64,000 bases of DNA from assembly GCF_003094615.1 (NCBI RefSeq), contig NZ_QDKO01000021.1, positions 62,001-126,000 of the forward strand, written 5' to 3'. The notes below the pieces were generated by a model. It ran no database searches, was not told the DNA's origin, and saw only the letters and a list, made by a program, of their open reading frames with translations. The position numbers and the translations under genes are program-made. Below are positions 51,610 to 62,421 of the stretch, piece after piece. Each line of letters opens with the position of its first letter. The first letter of the stretch is position 1. This DNA is from Caulobacter radicis (lineage in GTDB: Bacteria; Pseudomonadota; Alphaproteobacteria; Caulobacterales; Caulobacteraceae).

Positions 51610-53130
51610 CTATTCGTCGTCGCCGCTGCGCATCTGGTGGAAATAGTGGTCGCGCGAGAGGTTGCCGAAGCGGGTGGTGTCGCTGTTGAACGACAGGCGC
51701 ACGGTGCCGATCGGGCCGTGACGCTGCTTGGCGATGATCACCTCGGCCAGGCCTTGCAGCTTGTCCATTTCCTCTTGCCAGGTCAGGTGCTCGGGCGTGC
51801 CTTCGCGCGGCTCGGCCCGGCCGACATAGTAGCTTTCGCGGAACACGAACCACACCATGTCGGCGTCCTGCTCGATCGAGCCGGATTCACGAAGGTCCGA
51901 CAGCTGCGGGCGCTTGTCGTCGCGGCTTTCGACCTGACGTGACAGCTGTGACAGGGCGATGACCGGGCAGGCCAGTTCCTTGGCCAGGGCCTTGAGGCCC
52001 ATGGTGATCTGCGAGACTTCCTGCACGCGGCTGGCGTTGGAGCCGAGGTCCGAGCCGGTCACCAGCTGCAGGTAGTCGACGACGATGAGGTCGAGGCCGA
52101 CCTGGCGCTTCAGGCGCCTCGCCCGGGCGGTCAGCTTGGCGATCGAGATACCACCAGTGGCGTCGATATAAAGCGGCGCTTCCTGGAGTTCCATGGCCGC
52201 GTCGCGCACGCGCCCGAACTCGCTGGCGTCGATCTCGCCCTTGCGGAGCTTGTCGCCCGATACGCCCGAGGCGTCGGCCAGCATACGCAGGGCCAGCTGC
52301 TCGGCGCTCATTTCCAGCGAATAGAAGGCCACCACGCCGCCGTTGACGGTCTTGCGGCTGCCGTCGGGCTGGGGCTCCCAGGCGTACTTCTTGGCGACGT
52401 TGAAGGCGATGTTGGTCGCCAGCGCCGTCTTGCCCATCGACGGACGGCCGGCCAGCACGATCAAGTCGGAGGGGTGAAGGCCGCCGATCTTCTGGTCGAG
52501 GTCGATCAGGTCGGACGCCAGGCCCGACATGCCGCCGTCGCGCTGGAAGGCTTCGGCGGTCATCTCGACGGCGCCGCGCAGGGCGTCGCCGAAGCTGACG
52601 AAGCCCGAGCTGGCCGTGCCGCTTTCGGCCAGGGTGTAGAGCTGCTGTTCGGCCGCTTCGATCTGGTCGCGGGCCGGGCGCTTCTCGTCGCCGTGGCCGT
52701 GGGCGGCCGAGGCGATCTCGCCGCCGATGCGGATCAGGTCGCGGCGCAGGGCCAGGTCGAAGACCGCGCGGGCATAGTCGCCGACATTGGCGGCCGGCGG
52801 GGCGCGGTCGACGAGGTCGGCCAGGTAGCGGATGCCGCCCAGTTCCTCGAACGCCGGATCGCGCTTGAACTCGTCGGCCAGCAGGATCGGCTCGGCCAGC
52901 TGGCCCTTGCGGATGTGCGTCTCGATCGACTGGAACAGCCGCTGGTGGAACGGCTCGTAGAAGTGGCGTCCCTGCAGGCTGTCGGTCAGCCGCTCATAGG
53001 CCGAGTTGTCGTACAGCAGCACGCCCAGCAGCGCCTGTTCGGCTTCCAGGTTGTGCGGCGCGACGGTGATCTGAGGGGTATCCTGCGCGGGCGGGCGCAG
53101 GTCGAGAGCGGGGACCAGGGACATCGCCAT
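51610..53130 (-). CDS. dnaB: Replicative DNA helicase DnaB
   Basis: A 506-residue hexameric helicase. The N-terminal primase-contact domain covers about 25-150 (PHNLEAEQALLGVLLYDNSAY). The RecA-like core has Walker A GRPSMGKT at 228-235, EMSAEQLALRM, VVDYLQL (Walker B) and QLSRQVESRDDKRPQLSDLRESGSIEQDAD-type sequence with the arginine finger. No intein is present at the usual Walker A or DRES sites. It starts MAMSLVPAL; the third codon (ATG, 53124) is an alternative start. Confidence 0.96.
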   Translation of the reverse strand: MAMSLVPALDLRPPAQDTPQITVAPHNLEAEQALLGVLLYDNSAYERLTDSLQGRHFYEPFHQRLFQSIETHIRKGQLAEPILLADEFKRDPAFEELGGIRYLADLVDRAPPAANVGDYARAVFDLALRRDLIRIGGEIASAAHGHGDEKRPARDQIEAAEQQLYTLAESGTASSGFVSFGDALRGAVEMTAEAFQRDGGMSGLASDLIDLDQKIGGLHPSDLIVLAGRPSMGKTALATNIAFNVAKKYAWEPQPDGSRKTVNGGVVAFYSLEMSAEQLALRMLADASGVSGDKLRKGEIDASEFGRVRDAAMELQEAPLYIDATGGISIAKLTARARRLKRQVGLDLIVVDYLQLVTGSDLGSNASRVQEVSQITMGLKALAKELACPVIALSQLSRQVESRDDKRPQLSDLRESGSIEQDADMVWFVFRESYYVGRAEPREGTPEHLTWQEEMDKLQGLAEVIIAKQRHGPIGTVRLSFNSDTTRFGNLSRDHYFHQMRSGDDE

Positions 53131-53221
53131 AAGTTAACGCGAACGAGGCCGCGACGCGCGTTCGGAGCGTGGTCAACGGCGCAGATGAATGGGGATGTTC
53201 TGTGTATATCTTCGAGGCGAC

Positions 53222-53255
53222 AAAAGGGGACGCAGGCTGATCGCCGCGTCCCCTT
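53222..53255 (-). terminator. Terminator of the TonB-dependent receptor gene
   Basis: AAGGGGACGC and GCGTCCCCTT form a ten-pair stem with a 12-base loop. On the minus strand it is followed by a T-rich end (CCTTTTG) and lies 22 bases past the receptor stop codon. Confidence 0.8.
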
Positions 53256-53276
53256 CGAGTCTTACCCTAGGTCAGC

Positions 53277-55685
53277 TTACCAGTTGTAGCTGAGGCGGGT
53301 GTAGACGAACCGGCCGTTGAAACCGAACGGCGAGTAGTTCGGGAAGCCGACCACGCCGCTGGTGCTGTTGACGGCCGCCGGCGTGCGGTTGGGGTATTCG
53401 TCGAACAGGTTGTTGGCGCCCACGGCCCAGGTCAGCTTGTCTGCGAAGGTGCGACGCGCTTCCAGGTCGATCACCGCCTTGCGGCCGGTCCAGTAGTCCA
53501 GCGAGGGCGTGGCGTTGGGCTGAAGCACCGTGCCGTAGCCGGTCAGCTTCAGGGTCGCGCCCCAGGGGCCCTTGCTCCAGTCGCCGCTGGCCACGAACTT
53601 CGTGCGCGGGGTGCCGCGTTCGAAGGTCTGCACGTTGACGCGGGCGAACAGGGCCGGCGGGACCGGCAGCGACGACAGGGTGTTGGTCGTCGGCAGGCGG
53701 GTGACTTCGGTCTCGTTGTAGTTGCCCGCCAGGGTCAGGTCGAAGCGCCCGGCCTCGGCCGCGTCGAGGCGATAGCGCACCACCACGTCGACGCCCTTGG
53801 TCGTTGTGTCGACGCCGTTGATGAAGAACCGCGCCGTGGTCACGCCATAGGGGGCGAGCAGGGCGTAGATCGCCTGCTGGGTCGCCGTGCCGGTGGCGCT
53901 GCCCTGGATGTTTTCCGAGAGCACGATGCGGTTGTCGATGTCGATCTGGTAGGCGTCGACCGTCACCTCGAACGGGCCGCGGTGATAGACCAGGCCCAGC
54001 GAGTAGTTGGTGCTCTCTTCCGGCTCCAGCGCCTTGGCGCCCAGTACGGCCGAGACCGGGCTGGTGGCCGGGAAGGTGCCGACCTCGGTGGCCGTGCCGC
54101 TGATGATGTTGGTCGAGGTGGCGGTGAAATACTGCTGTTGCAGGGCCGGGGCCCGGAAGCCGGTCGACACCGCGCCGCGCACGGCGAAGCCGTCGAGGAT
54201 GTCGTAGCGGGCGGCGATCTTGCCGGTCGTCTTGGTGCCGAAGTCCGAATAGTCCTCGAAGCGCGCGGCGATATCGACGTCCAGCTTGTCGGTCACCTGG
54301 CTGTCGAGGTCGACATAGAAGCTGTAGTTGTCGCGGCTGACGTCGACGGCGTTGCTCGGGCGGAAGCCCGGGAAGCCCTGCGCGCCGGCCGCCAGGCCGT
54401 TGTAGCCGCCGTTGGCCCACGAGGCCTGCTCGCCGGCGACGATGTCGTAGCTTTCCTTGCGGTACTCGGCGCCGAAGGCCAGGGTCGAGGGCTGGGCGAA
54501 GGCGGCGATGGCCAGCGGGCGGGTGATGTCCAGCGAGGCCACGGCCTGGCGGTAGCGCATCGAGCCGGCGTTGAACGAGGTCGGCGAGGCCGGGCCGTAC
54601 GAGGCGTTCAGGCTGTCCTTGACCCCGTATTCGATGTCGTTCTGGCCGTAGGTGAAGCTGGCGTCGATGGTGTAGGCGCCGGCCTCGCCCTTGGCGCCGA
54701 AGGCGGCGTTGTAGTCGTCGATGTCGGTGGCGATCTTGGGCAGGAAGCCGTTCGGATAGATCGACGGGATGTTGGCGGCGTTGTTGGCCAGGCGCGGGAA
54801 GGCGGCGCTTTCGCCGTCGCGGTGCTGGTAGCCCAGCCAGCCATAGGCCTTCCAGGTCTCGCCGATCGGCAGGCCGGCGTTGGCGAACAGCGACTTGCTC
54901 TCGACCTCGGCGTCGCCGTAGCGACCGGTGACGACGCCCGGGCTGAAGGCCGACGAGACGTCGCTGCGGTTGGTCGGGTTGCGCTTGGACCAGTCGGCGG
55001 TGACCGTCAGGTAGCCGTCCTCGCCGATGCCGAAGCCCTGCCAGACCGAGGCGGTGTAGGTGACGCCGTCGGTGGCCTTGCGGCCGTCGGTGTCGCGCGC
55101 GGTCTTCACTTCGGTGTTGTAGAGCCCGTAGCTGGCGGTCGCGCCGCCGCCGCTGCGCGCTTCGCGCAGGCGCAGGTTGACGACGCCGGCGATGGCGTCC
55201 GAGCCGTACTGGGCGGCCGCGCCCTCGCGCAGGATCTCGACGCGGTCGAGGGCGGCGGTCGGAATGGTGTTGAGGTCGAAGGCGGCCGAGCCGCGGCCGA
55301 CCGAACCGTTGACGTTGACCAGGGCCGCGGCGTGGCCGCGCTTGCCGTTCAGCAGCACCAGGGTCTGGTCGGGCGCCAGGCCGCGCAGCGTGGCCGGACG
55401 CACGGAATCGGTGCCGTCCACGGCCGACGGGCGCGGGAAGTTCAGCGACGGCGCCAGGGTCGACAGCGCCTGGGCCAGCTCGGTCGAGCCCTGGCGGGTC
55501 AGCGCCTTGCTGTCGACGACGTCGACGGGCGAGACGGTGTCGAGACGCGACCGTCCGGCGGTGCGGGTGCCGGTGACGACGACTTCCTCGACGGCGGTCT
55601 GATCGTCTGTGGTCTGAGCGTTGGCGGTGGAGACGGCCAGGGCCGAAGCCGAGGCCGCGGCGAGCAGCAGCAGTTGAGTACGCAT
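53277..55685 (-). CDS. TonB-dependent receptor
   Basis: An 802-residue outer-membrane receptor for active uptake of a large or scarce nutrient. The signal peptide ends at STANAQ near residue 24, and the TonB box is EEVVVTGTR near 33-41. The plug domain (ALTRQGSTELAQALSTLAPSLNF to VEILREGAAAQYGSDAIAGVVN) is followed by a 22-strand barrel ending in an aromatic residue (RLSYNW). No adjacent transport or regulatory gene points to the substrate. The plug is of the type often found in Caulobacter carbohydrate or siderophore receptors. Confidence 0.92.
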   Translation of the reverse strand: MRTQLLLLAAASASALAVSTANAQTTDDQTAVEEVVVTGTRTAGRSRLDTVSPVDVVDSKALTRQGSTELAQALSTLAPSLNFPRPSAVDGTDSVRPATLRGLAPDQTLVLLNGKRGHAAALVNVNGSVGRGSAAFDLNTIPTAALDRVEILREGAAAQYGSDAIAGVVNLRLREARSGGGATASYGLYNTEVKTARDTDGRKATDGVTYTASVWQGFGIGEDGYLTVTADWSKRNPTNRSDVSSAFSPGVVTGRYGDAEVESKSLFANAGLPIGETWKAYGWLGYQHRDGESAAFPRLANNAANIPSIYPNGFLPKIATDIDDYNAAFGAKGEAGAYTIDASFTYGQNDIEYGVKDSLNASYGPASPTSFNAGSMRYRQAVASLDITRPLAIAAFAQPSTLAFGAEYRKESYDIVAGEQASWANGGYNGLAAGAQGFPGFRPSNAVDVSRDNYSFYVDLDSQVTDKLDVDIAARFEDYSDFGTKTTGKIAARYDILDGFAVRGAVSTGFRAPALQQQYFTATSTNIISGTATEVGTFPATSPVSAVLGAKALEPEESTNYSLGLVYHRGPFEVTVDAYQIDIDNRIVLSENIQGSATGTATQQAIYALLAPYGVTTARFFINGVDTTTKGVDVVVRYRLDAAEAGRFDLTLAGNYNETEVTRLPTTNTLSSLPVPPALFARVNVQTFERGTPRTKFVASGDWSKGPWGATLKLTGYGTVLQPNATPSLDYWTGRKAVIDLEARRTFADKLTWAVGANNLFDEYPNRTPAAVNSTSGVVGFPNYSPFGFNGRFVYTRLSYNW

Positions 55686-55819
55686 GGTGTAATCCCCTCG
55701 AAACGCTGTCGGTCGGGGGCGCTTTCGCGTCTCGTTCTGGCCGACAGGCGGTTAGACAGGCTCAACCTGCGCGAACGTCGCTCTTCCTACAATCTGAGCA
55801 ATTCTAGGTTTCGGCGCAG

Positions 55820-55849
55820 AAAAAAACGGCGCGGATTGCTCCGCGCCGT
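55820..55849 (-). terminator. Terminator of the rpsF-rpsR-rplI operon
   Basis: On the minus strand ACGGCGCGGA / TCCGCGCCGT form a ten-pair stem with a four-base loop followed by about seven T residues, 29 bases past the rplI stop. Confidence 0.93.
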
Positions 55850-55878
55850 TCTCATTCGTCTGCGAAGGTCCTGAAAAA

Positions 55879-56460
55879 TCAGGCTTCGTAGTCGCCTTCT
55901 TGCGCGCCGGCGCCGCCTTCCAGGAGGTCCTGGGCGGCTTCGGCGTCGGCCAGACGCTCTTCCTCGAACTGCGAGGCGATGACGTTTTCGCCGCGCGCTT
56001 GGCGCTCGGCTTCGTCGGCGCTGCGCGCGATGTTGAGGGTGACCGTGACGGTCACTTCAGCGTGCAGCTTCACCTTCACTTCGTGGACGCCGAGCGTCTT
56101 GATCGGCTTGTCCAGCACGATCATCGAGCGGTCGACCTTGCCGCCTTCGGCCTTGATGGCGTCGGCGACGTCGCGGCCCGCGACCGAACCGTACAGCTGG
56201 CCGCTTTCGCCAGCCTGACGGATCAGGACGTACTGCGTGCCGTCCAGCGACTCACCGGACTTGCCGGCGGCTTCGCGGTTGCGCAGGTTGCGGGCTTCGA
56301 TCTCGGCGCGTTGCGCCTCGAAGGCCTTCAGGTTGTTCGAGTTGGCGCGGAGAGCCTTGTTGCGCGGCAGCAGGTAGTTACGGGCGAACCCGTCCTTCAC
56401 CGTCACCACGTCGCCCAGGACGCCCTTGCCTTCGACTCGTTCGAGCAGGATCACTTTCAT
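55879..56460 (-). CDS. rplI: 50S ribosomal protein L9
   Basis: A 193-residue L9 with the N-terminal RNA-binding domain [40 protein letters not shown] block (residues 1-36), a long connecting helix, and a C-terminal domain ([13 protein letters not shown] region replaced by [18 protein letters not shown] near 88). A 40-residue acidic tail ([13 protein letters not shown] at the end) makes it longer than E. coli L9 (149). It is the third gene of the rpsF-rpsR-rplI operon. Confidence 0.96.
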   Translation of the reverse strand: MKVILLERVEGKGVLGDVVTVKDGFARNYLLPRNKALRANSNNLKAFEAQRAEIEARNLRNREAAGKSGESLDGTQYVLIRQAGESGQLYGSVAGRDVADAIKAEGGKVDRSMIVLDKPIKTLGVHEVKVKLHAEVTVTVTLNIARSADEAERQARGENVIASQFEEERLADAEAAQDLLEGGAGAQEGDYEA

Positions 56461-56473
56461 CGTGGCGTCTCCC

Positions 56474-56752
56474 TTACTTCACGACGTAGGGGAGCAGAGC
56501 CAGGAAGCGGGCGCGCTTGATGGCCTTGGCCAGTTCGCGTTGCTTCTTGGCCGACACCGCGGTGATGCGCGACGGAACGATCTTGCCGCGCTCGGAAACG
56601 TAACGCTGCAGCAGCTTCACGTCCTTGTAGTCGATCTTCGGAGCGTTGGCGCCCGAGAACGGGCAAACCTTGCGGCGACGGAAGAACGGACGGCGGGCGC
56701 CGCCGGTGGCGGCGGCCGGAGCCGCGGCTTCGGGAGCAGTCGTATCGGTCAT
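56474..56752 (-). CDS. rpsR: 30S ribosomal protein S18
   Basis: A 92-residue S18. An Ala-rich N-terminus ([21 protein letters not shown]) precedes the conserved [19 protein letters not shown] and the core [21 protein letters not shown]18 pairs with S6 on the 30S platform; rpsF is next to it, 14 bases away. Confidence 0.96.
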   Translation of the reverse strand: MTDTTAPEAAAPAAATGGARRPFFRRRKVCPFSGANAPKIDYKDVKLLQRYVSERGKIVPSRITAVSAKKQRELAKAIKRARFLALLPYVVK

Positions 56753-56766
56753 GATCTATTTCTCCC

Positions 56767-57174
56767 TTACGCTTGCGGGGCGAAGTCTTCGCGCGGACGC
56801 TCGGAACGCTCAGGGCGGTCCGAACGCTCGGGGCGATCGCTGCGCTCACGGTCGCGACGGGCCAGAACCGGCGACAGTTCCAGGTCCAGCTCTTCCACGC
56901 GGATGGTCATGAAACGCAGCACGTCTTCGTTGATCGACAGCTGGCGTTCCATTTCCTTCACCGCCGGCGCCGGGGCGTCGATGGCGAGCAGGGAATAGTG
57001 GCCCTTGCGGTTCTTCTTGATGCGGTAGGTGAGGTTACGCAGACCCCAGTATTCGATCTTGGCGATGTGACCACCACCTTCTTCGATCAGGGTCTTGATT
57101 TGCTCGTTGAGAGCTTCGGCCTGTTGCGGCGAGATGTCCTGCCGCGCGATGACCACGTGTTCGTAGAACGACAT
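56767..57174 (-). CDS. rpsF: 30S ribosomal protein S6
   Basis: A 135-residue S6. [20 protein letters not shown] is the standard start, although the frame is open further upstream. [19 protein letters not shown] and [16 protein letters not shown] are core blocks. The last 30 residues are a charged tail with near-perfect repeats of RSDRPE / RSERPR. Glutamate-rich tails on S6 are known (E. coli RimK adds Glu), but this Arg/Asp/Pro repeat type is distinctive. It is the first gene of its operon. Confidence 0.95.
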   Translation of the reverse strand: MSFYEHVVIARQDISPQQAEALNEQIKTLIEEGGGHIAKIEYWGLRNLTYRIKKNRKGHYSLLAIDAPAPAVKEMERQLSINEDVLRFMTIRVEELDLELSPVLARRDRERSDRPERSDRPERSERPREDFAPQA

Positions 57175-57471
57175 GTTTTCCTCTTCCGTTATGGAAAGCG
57201 GCGCGGTCGGCGGCGGAAGTCCGACGACCACGATGGATCCTGTGCGACGAGCGGGATAATCCCGGCCCCGTGAGGGGTTCGCTCAAGACCGCCTTCCGTG
57301 AGAACGCGCGCTACTACAGGAAACGCGGCGGCGAGGCAAGGCTGGCCTTGGCTTCGGCGGCGGGCAGGGCGGCGCCCGCGTCCTGGGCGAAACCGAAAAA
57401 GGCGGGCTCGGAGTCGTTTTCCTGACGCAACGCAGCTTGCCGTTAATACCTGGGGTGGTTAGGGAAGGGGC

Positions 57472-58125
57472 ATGCGGGGTGCAACCGTGAAGAGCCTGAT
57501 CCTTGGCGGCGCGTTCGCGCTGTCGATGACGGCTGTCCCGGTGATGGCCCAGGCGATCAGGAAGCCCGACCTGTCGGTGTCGTCGAATGACGGCCGCTTC
57601 ACGGGCTATTCGGCGGCCCTGCCGCTCGACCTGTCGTCCGACGCCGAAAGCACCACCTTCGTGGCCAAGGTCGCCGGCAGCATCGAGCAGCCGACCTACG
57701 ACTTCAATCTGAACATGACGGCCAAGGCCGAGCAGGGGCCCAGCCCCCGCGCCCTGGCGCTGGGCGCGTCGCTGAACAAGCGCGAGGCCGGCGTCCGCTC
57801 GTCGCTGTCGCGGCTGTTCGGCTTCGGCGACCTGCCCAAGTCCAACTATGTCAGCGTCTCGGTCGACATGAACGCCACGCGCTCGATGGTCCTGCCGGCC
57901 TCGATCCCGGTGGCCCGCGCCAACGTGCGTTCGGCACTGACCCTCGACGGCCGCCAGATCGCCTCGATCGGCCTGGGCGGCGGCACCATGGGCGACGAGG
58001 GCGTCGATTTCAGCCTGATCCGCCCGTTCGACATCCCGGCCGAGTTCTCGGTCAGCGTCCGCGCCGAGGACGAACGCGTCCAGGACGGCCGCTTCATGGT
58101 CAAGCTGGTCAAGACCAACTGGTGA
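57472..58125 (+). CDS. Exported protein of unknown function
   Basis: A 217-residue protein with a signal peptide ending at VPVMAQA near residue 27. The mature part is rich in Ser, Ala, Val and Asp, without cysteines, and has a repeating beta-like pattern (STTFVAKVAGSIEQPTYDFNLNMTAKAEQG, SNYVSVSVDMNA). It ends MVKLVKTNW. I recognise no domain. A beta-sandwich or surface protein is possible. A GTG at 57487 is an alternative start. It is followed by a terminator-like hairpin, so it seems monocistronic. Confidence 0.72.
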   Translation: MRGATVKSLILGGAFALSMTAVPVMAQAIRKPDLSVSSNDGRFTGYSAALPLDLSSDAESTTFVAKVAGSIEQPTYDFNLNMTAKAEQGPSPRALALGASLNKREAGVRSSLSRLFGFGDLPKSNYVSVSVDMNATRSMVLPASIPVARANVRSALTLDGRQIASIGLGGGTMGDEGVDFSLIRPFDIPAEFSVSVRAEDERVQDGRFMVKLVKTNW

Positions 58126-58200
58126 CCGCGGGCGCAGCCGCGCCGCTTTCCCGACAATCTTCTGGAAATTTCCCGAACGCCTGTCCGACCAGCGGGCGCC

Positions 58201-58237
58201 GGCGAGGGCGCGTTTGCGCCCGCCTGCGGGCCTTTCC
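58201..58237 (+). terminator. Terminator-like hairpins
   Basis: GGGCGC-GTTT-GCGCCC (58206-58221) and the overlapping GCCCGC-CT-GCGGGC (58218-58231) cannot form together; the second is followed by CTTTCCC. They lie between the exported-protein gene and the second receptor gene. Confidence 0.45.
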
Positions 58238-58271
58238 CTCCTGATCGCTCCACCAGAGGGGGAGCGGATAC

Positions 58272-60431
<2,160 letters not shown>

Positions 60432-60441
60432 TCCCCCAACT

Positions 60442-60610
60442 TCGTCATCCCGGAAGCCGCGCAGCGGCTATCCGGGACCCAGGGGACTGGGCTGAGCAAG
60501 CGCCCAAAGCGCTTGCCGGCGCATTGCGGCCGCCCCTGGGTCCCGGCTCTTCGCTTCGCGGAGCCTGTCCTCGGGCGCGCTTCGCGCGACCCGGGGGGCC
60601 GGGATGACGA
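60442..60610. repeat. Palindromic intergenic repeat element
   Basis: A 169-base element with perfect 12-base terminal inverted repeats, TCGTCATCCCGG at 60442-60453 and its complement at 60599-60610. Inside are a 14-base inverted pair (60472-60485 and 60533-60546) and a central hairpin, GCAAGCGC / GCGCTTGC (60496-60516). Similar TCATCCCGG-type elements are spread through many alphaproteobacterial genomes. It fills the gap between two convergent genes and probably ends transcription both ways. Confidence 0.8.
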
Positions 60611-60635
60611 TTGAAGAGAAGGCGGGAGCCCAACC

Positions 60636-61172
60636 TTACTTCTTCTTGTAGGCCTTCACCGCGTCCATGGTCTTGGTCACGTGGCCCTGGAAGTTGCCGT
60701 CGGTGTAGGCCATCAGGACCTTGCCGTTCGGGGCGATGACGTAAGAGGTGCGGTTCGACCATTCGGGGCGCTTGTCCAGCACCACGTCGTAGGTCTTGAT
60801 CAGGTCGGGGGTGGCGGCGGCCACCGCGAACTTGTCGCGGCAGTGCTCCTTGGAGAAGTCCTTGATGCGGTCGACATTGCCGGCCGTGACGCCGATCACG
60901 GTCGCGCCCAGCTTCTGGAACTCGGGCGTGGCCTCGGCGAATTCGTGGGCCTCGGCCGTGCAGCCAGCCGTGTAGGCGGCGGGGAAGAAATAGAGCACCA
61001 CCGGGCCCTTCTTCAGGGCCTTGGACAGCTTGAACTGGAAGTCCTTGCCCGCCAGCGCGCCGGGGGCGGTGAAGTCGGGCGCCTTGTCGCCGGGCTTGAG
61101 GGCGGCCAGGGCCGGCGAGGCGGCGGCGAAGCCCAGGGCGAGCAGGCAGGCGGCGAGGGCGGGGCGGTTCAT
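60636..61172 (-). CDS. Exported peroxiredoxin (BCP/AhpC-TSA family)
   Basis: A 178-residue thioredoxin-fold peroxidase. A signal peptide (MNRPALAACLLALGFAAASP, cleaved near residue 23) precedes the domain, so it acts in the periplasm. The peroxidatic cysteine is in YTAGCTAEAHEF, the form typical of BCP/PrxQ proteins, with KAPDFTAPGALAGKDF and FPAAYTAG before it. Another cysteine in EHCRDKFAV is a candidate partner. The frame is open upstream, but the ATG at 61172 gives the clean signal peptide. Confidence 0.88.
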   Translation of the reverse strand: MNRPALAACLLALGFAAASPALAALKPGDKAPDFTAPGALAGKDFQFKLSKALKKGPVVLYFFPAAYTAGCTAEAHEFAEATPEFQKLGATVIGVTAGNVDRIKDFSKEHCRDKFAVAAATPDLIKTYDVVLDKRPEWSNRTSYVIAPNGKVLMAYTDGNFQGHVTKTMDAVKAYKKK

Positions 61173-61331
61173 CTTGGCGACTCCGGGGCCTTGGATGCGG
61201 CGTGGCCAGCAATGTGGACGCGCCCCAACGGAAAGCAAGTATCGGCAAAACAGCGGTCCGGCTTGCCCAGTCACCGGCTTTCCCCTAACCCTCCGCGCCC
61301 AAGACATTGAATCTTAGAGGAGCGGGCCGTC

Positions 61332-62276
61332 ATGAGCATCGCCTTCATCTTCCCGGGACAGGGCAGCCAATCGGTCGGCATGGGCGTCGAGCTGGCGGAG
61401 GCCTTCGCGTCCGCGCGCGAGGTGTTCCAGGAAGTCGACGACGCCCTGGGCCAGAAGCTGTCCCAACTGATGCGCGAAGGTCCCGAGGGCGACCTTACCC
61501 TGACCGAGAACGCCCAGCCGGCCCTGATGGCCGTCAGCCTGGCCGTCACCCGCACGCTGGAGAAGGAGTTCGGCGTCGGTATCGATCGCGCCGCATTCGT
61601 CGCCGGTCACAGCCTGGGTGAATACTCGGCCCTGGCCGCCGCCGGCGCCATCAGCCTGGCCGACACCGCGCGCCTCTTGAAGCTGCGCGGCCAGGCCATG
61701 CAGCGCGCCGTGCCGGTGGGCGAGGGCGCGATGGCCTCGCTGATCGGTCCCAAGACCGACATCGCCCTGGCCGAGGCCGCCGCCGCCGCCGGCTCGGAAG
61801 TCGGCGTCTGCGTCGTGGCCAACGACAACAACAACGGCAACGTCGTGATCTCCGGCGCCAAGGCCGCCGTCGACAAGGCCATCGAGAAGGCCAAGGAGCT
61901 GGGCGCCCGCGCCATTCCTCTGAACGTCTCCGCGCCGTTCCACTGCCCGCTGATGCAGCCGGCCGCCGACGAGATGGCCGCCGCCCTGGCCGCCGCCACG
62001 ATCCTGGCCCCGCGCGCGCCGCTGGTCGCCAACGTCACCGCCGCCCCGGTCCACGATCCGGACGTCATCCGCAAGCTGCTGGTCGAGCAGGTCACCGGCC
62101 GCGTCCGCTGGCGCGAAAGCATGACCTGGCTGGCCGGCGAGGGCGGCGTCACCCGCTTCGCCGAAGCCGGCGCGGGCAAGGTGCTGTCGGGCATGGCCAA
62201 GCGCATCGCCCCGGACGCCGAGGCGACCCCGCTGAACAGCCCCGCCGACCTGGAAGCCTTCGCCCAGTCGCTCTGA
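61332..62276 (+). CDS. fabD: Malonyl-CoA:ACP acyltransferase
   Basis: A 314-residue enzyme that loads malonate onto acyl carrier protein. The active serine is S94 in GHSLGEYSAL, with FPGQGSQSVGMG at the start and the catalytic histidine in VSAPFHCPLM near residue 202. It begins the fabD-fabG-acpP-fabF cluster. The gap to fabG (145 bases) holds a palindromic repeat. Confidence 0.96.
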   Translation: MSIAFIFPGQGSQSVGMGVELAEAFASAREVFQEVDDALGQKLSQLMREGPEGDLTLTENAQPALMAVSLAVTRTLEKEFGVGIDRAAFVAGHSLGEYSALAAAGAISLADTARLLKLRGQAMQRAVPVGEGAMASLIGPKTDIALAEAAAAAGSEVGVCVVANDNNNGNVVISGAKAAVDKAIEKAKELGARAIPLNVSAPFHCPLMQPAADEMAAALAAATILAPRAPLVANVTAAPVHDPDVIRKLLVEQVTGRVRWRESMTWLAGEGGVTRFAEAGAGKVLSGMAKRIAPDAEATPLNSPADLEAFAQSL

Positions 62277-62297
62277 TTGTAGACGCGGTGCGTTAGC

Positions 62298-62384
62298 CCT
62301 CGCCCTTCGACAAGCTCAGGGTGAGGGCTAATGTTCACGGCGGATCATTCGGGGTCCTCATCCTGAGCCTGTCGAAGGGCGAGG
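62298..62384. repeat. Inverted repeat between fabD and fabG
   Basis: Two 29-base arms, 62298-62326 and 62356-62384, are reverse complements at 27 of 29 positions. The core is CCTTCGACAAGCTCAGG, a sequence found in many intergenic repeats of Alphaproteobacteria and other groups. Transcripts crossing the fatty-acid cluster would fold it into a long hairpin. Confidence 0.85.
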
Positions 62385-62421
62385 ATCCCGCACCCCAATC
62401 CCTCCGAAACGGAGAACTCAA

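Noticed and set aside
53160..53174. GTTC-N7-GGTC upstream of dnaB as a LexA box
   Set aside because: One mismatch to an eight-base motif is expected dozens of times by chance in a window of this size, and dnaB is not a known SOS gene in this group.
57436..57471. CtrA site in the TTAA-containing stretch before the exported-protein gene
   Set aside because: The two TTA-containing halves are 12 bases apart, not seven, and the second is TTAG.
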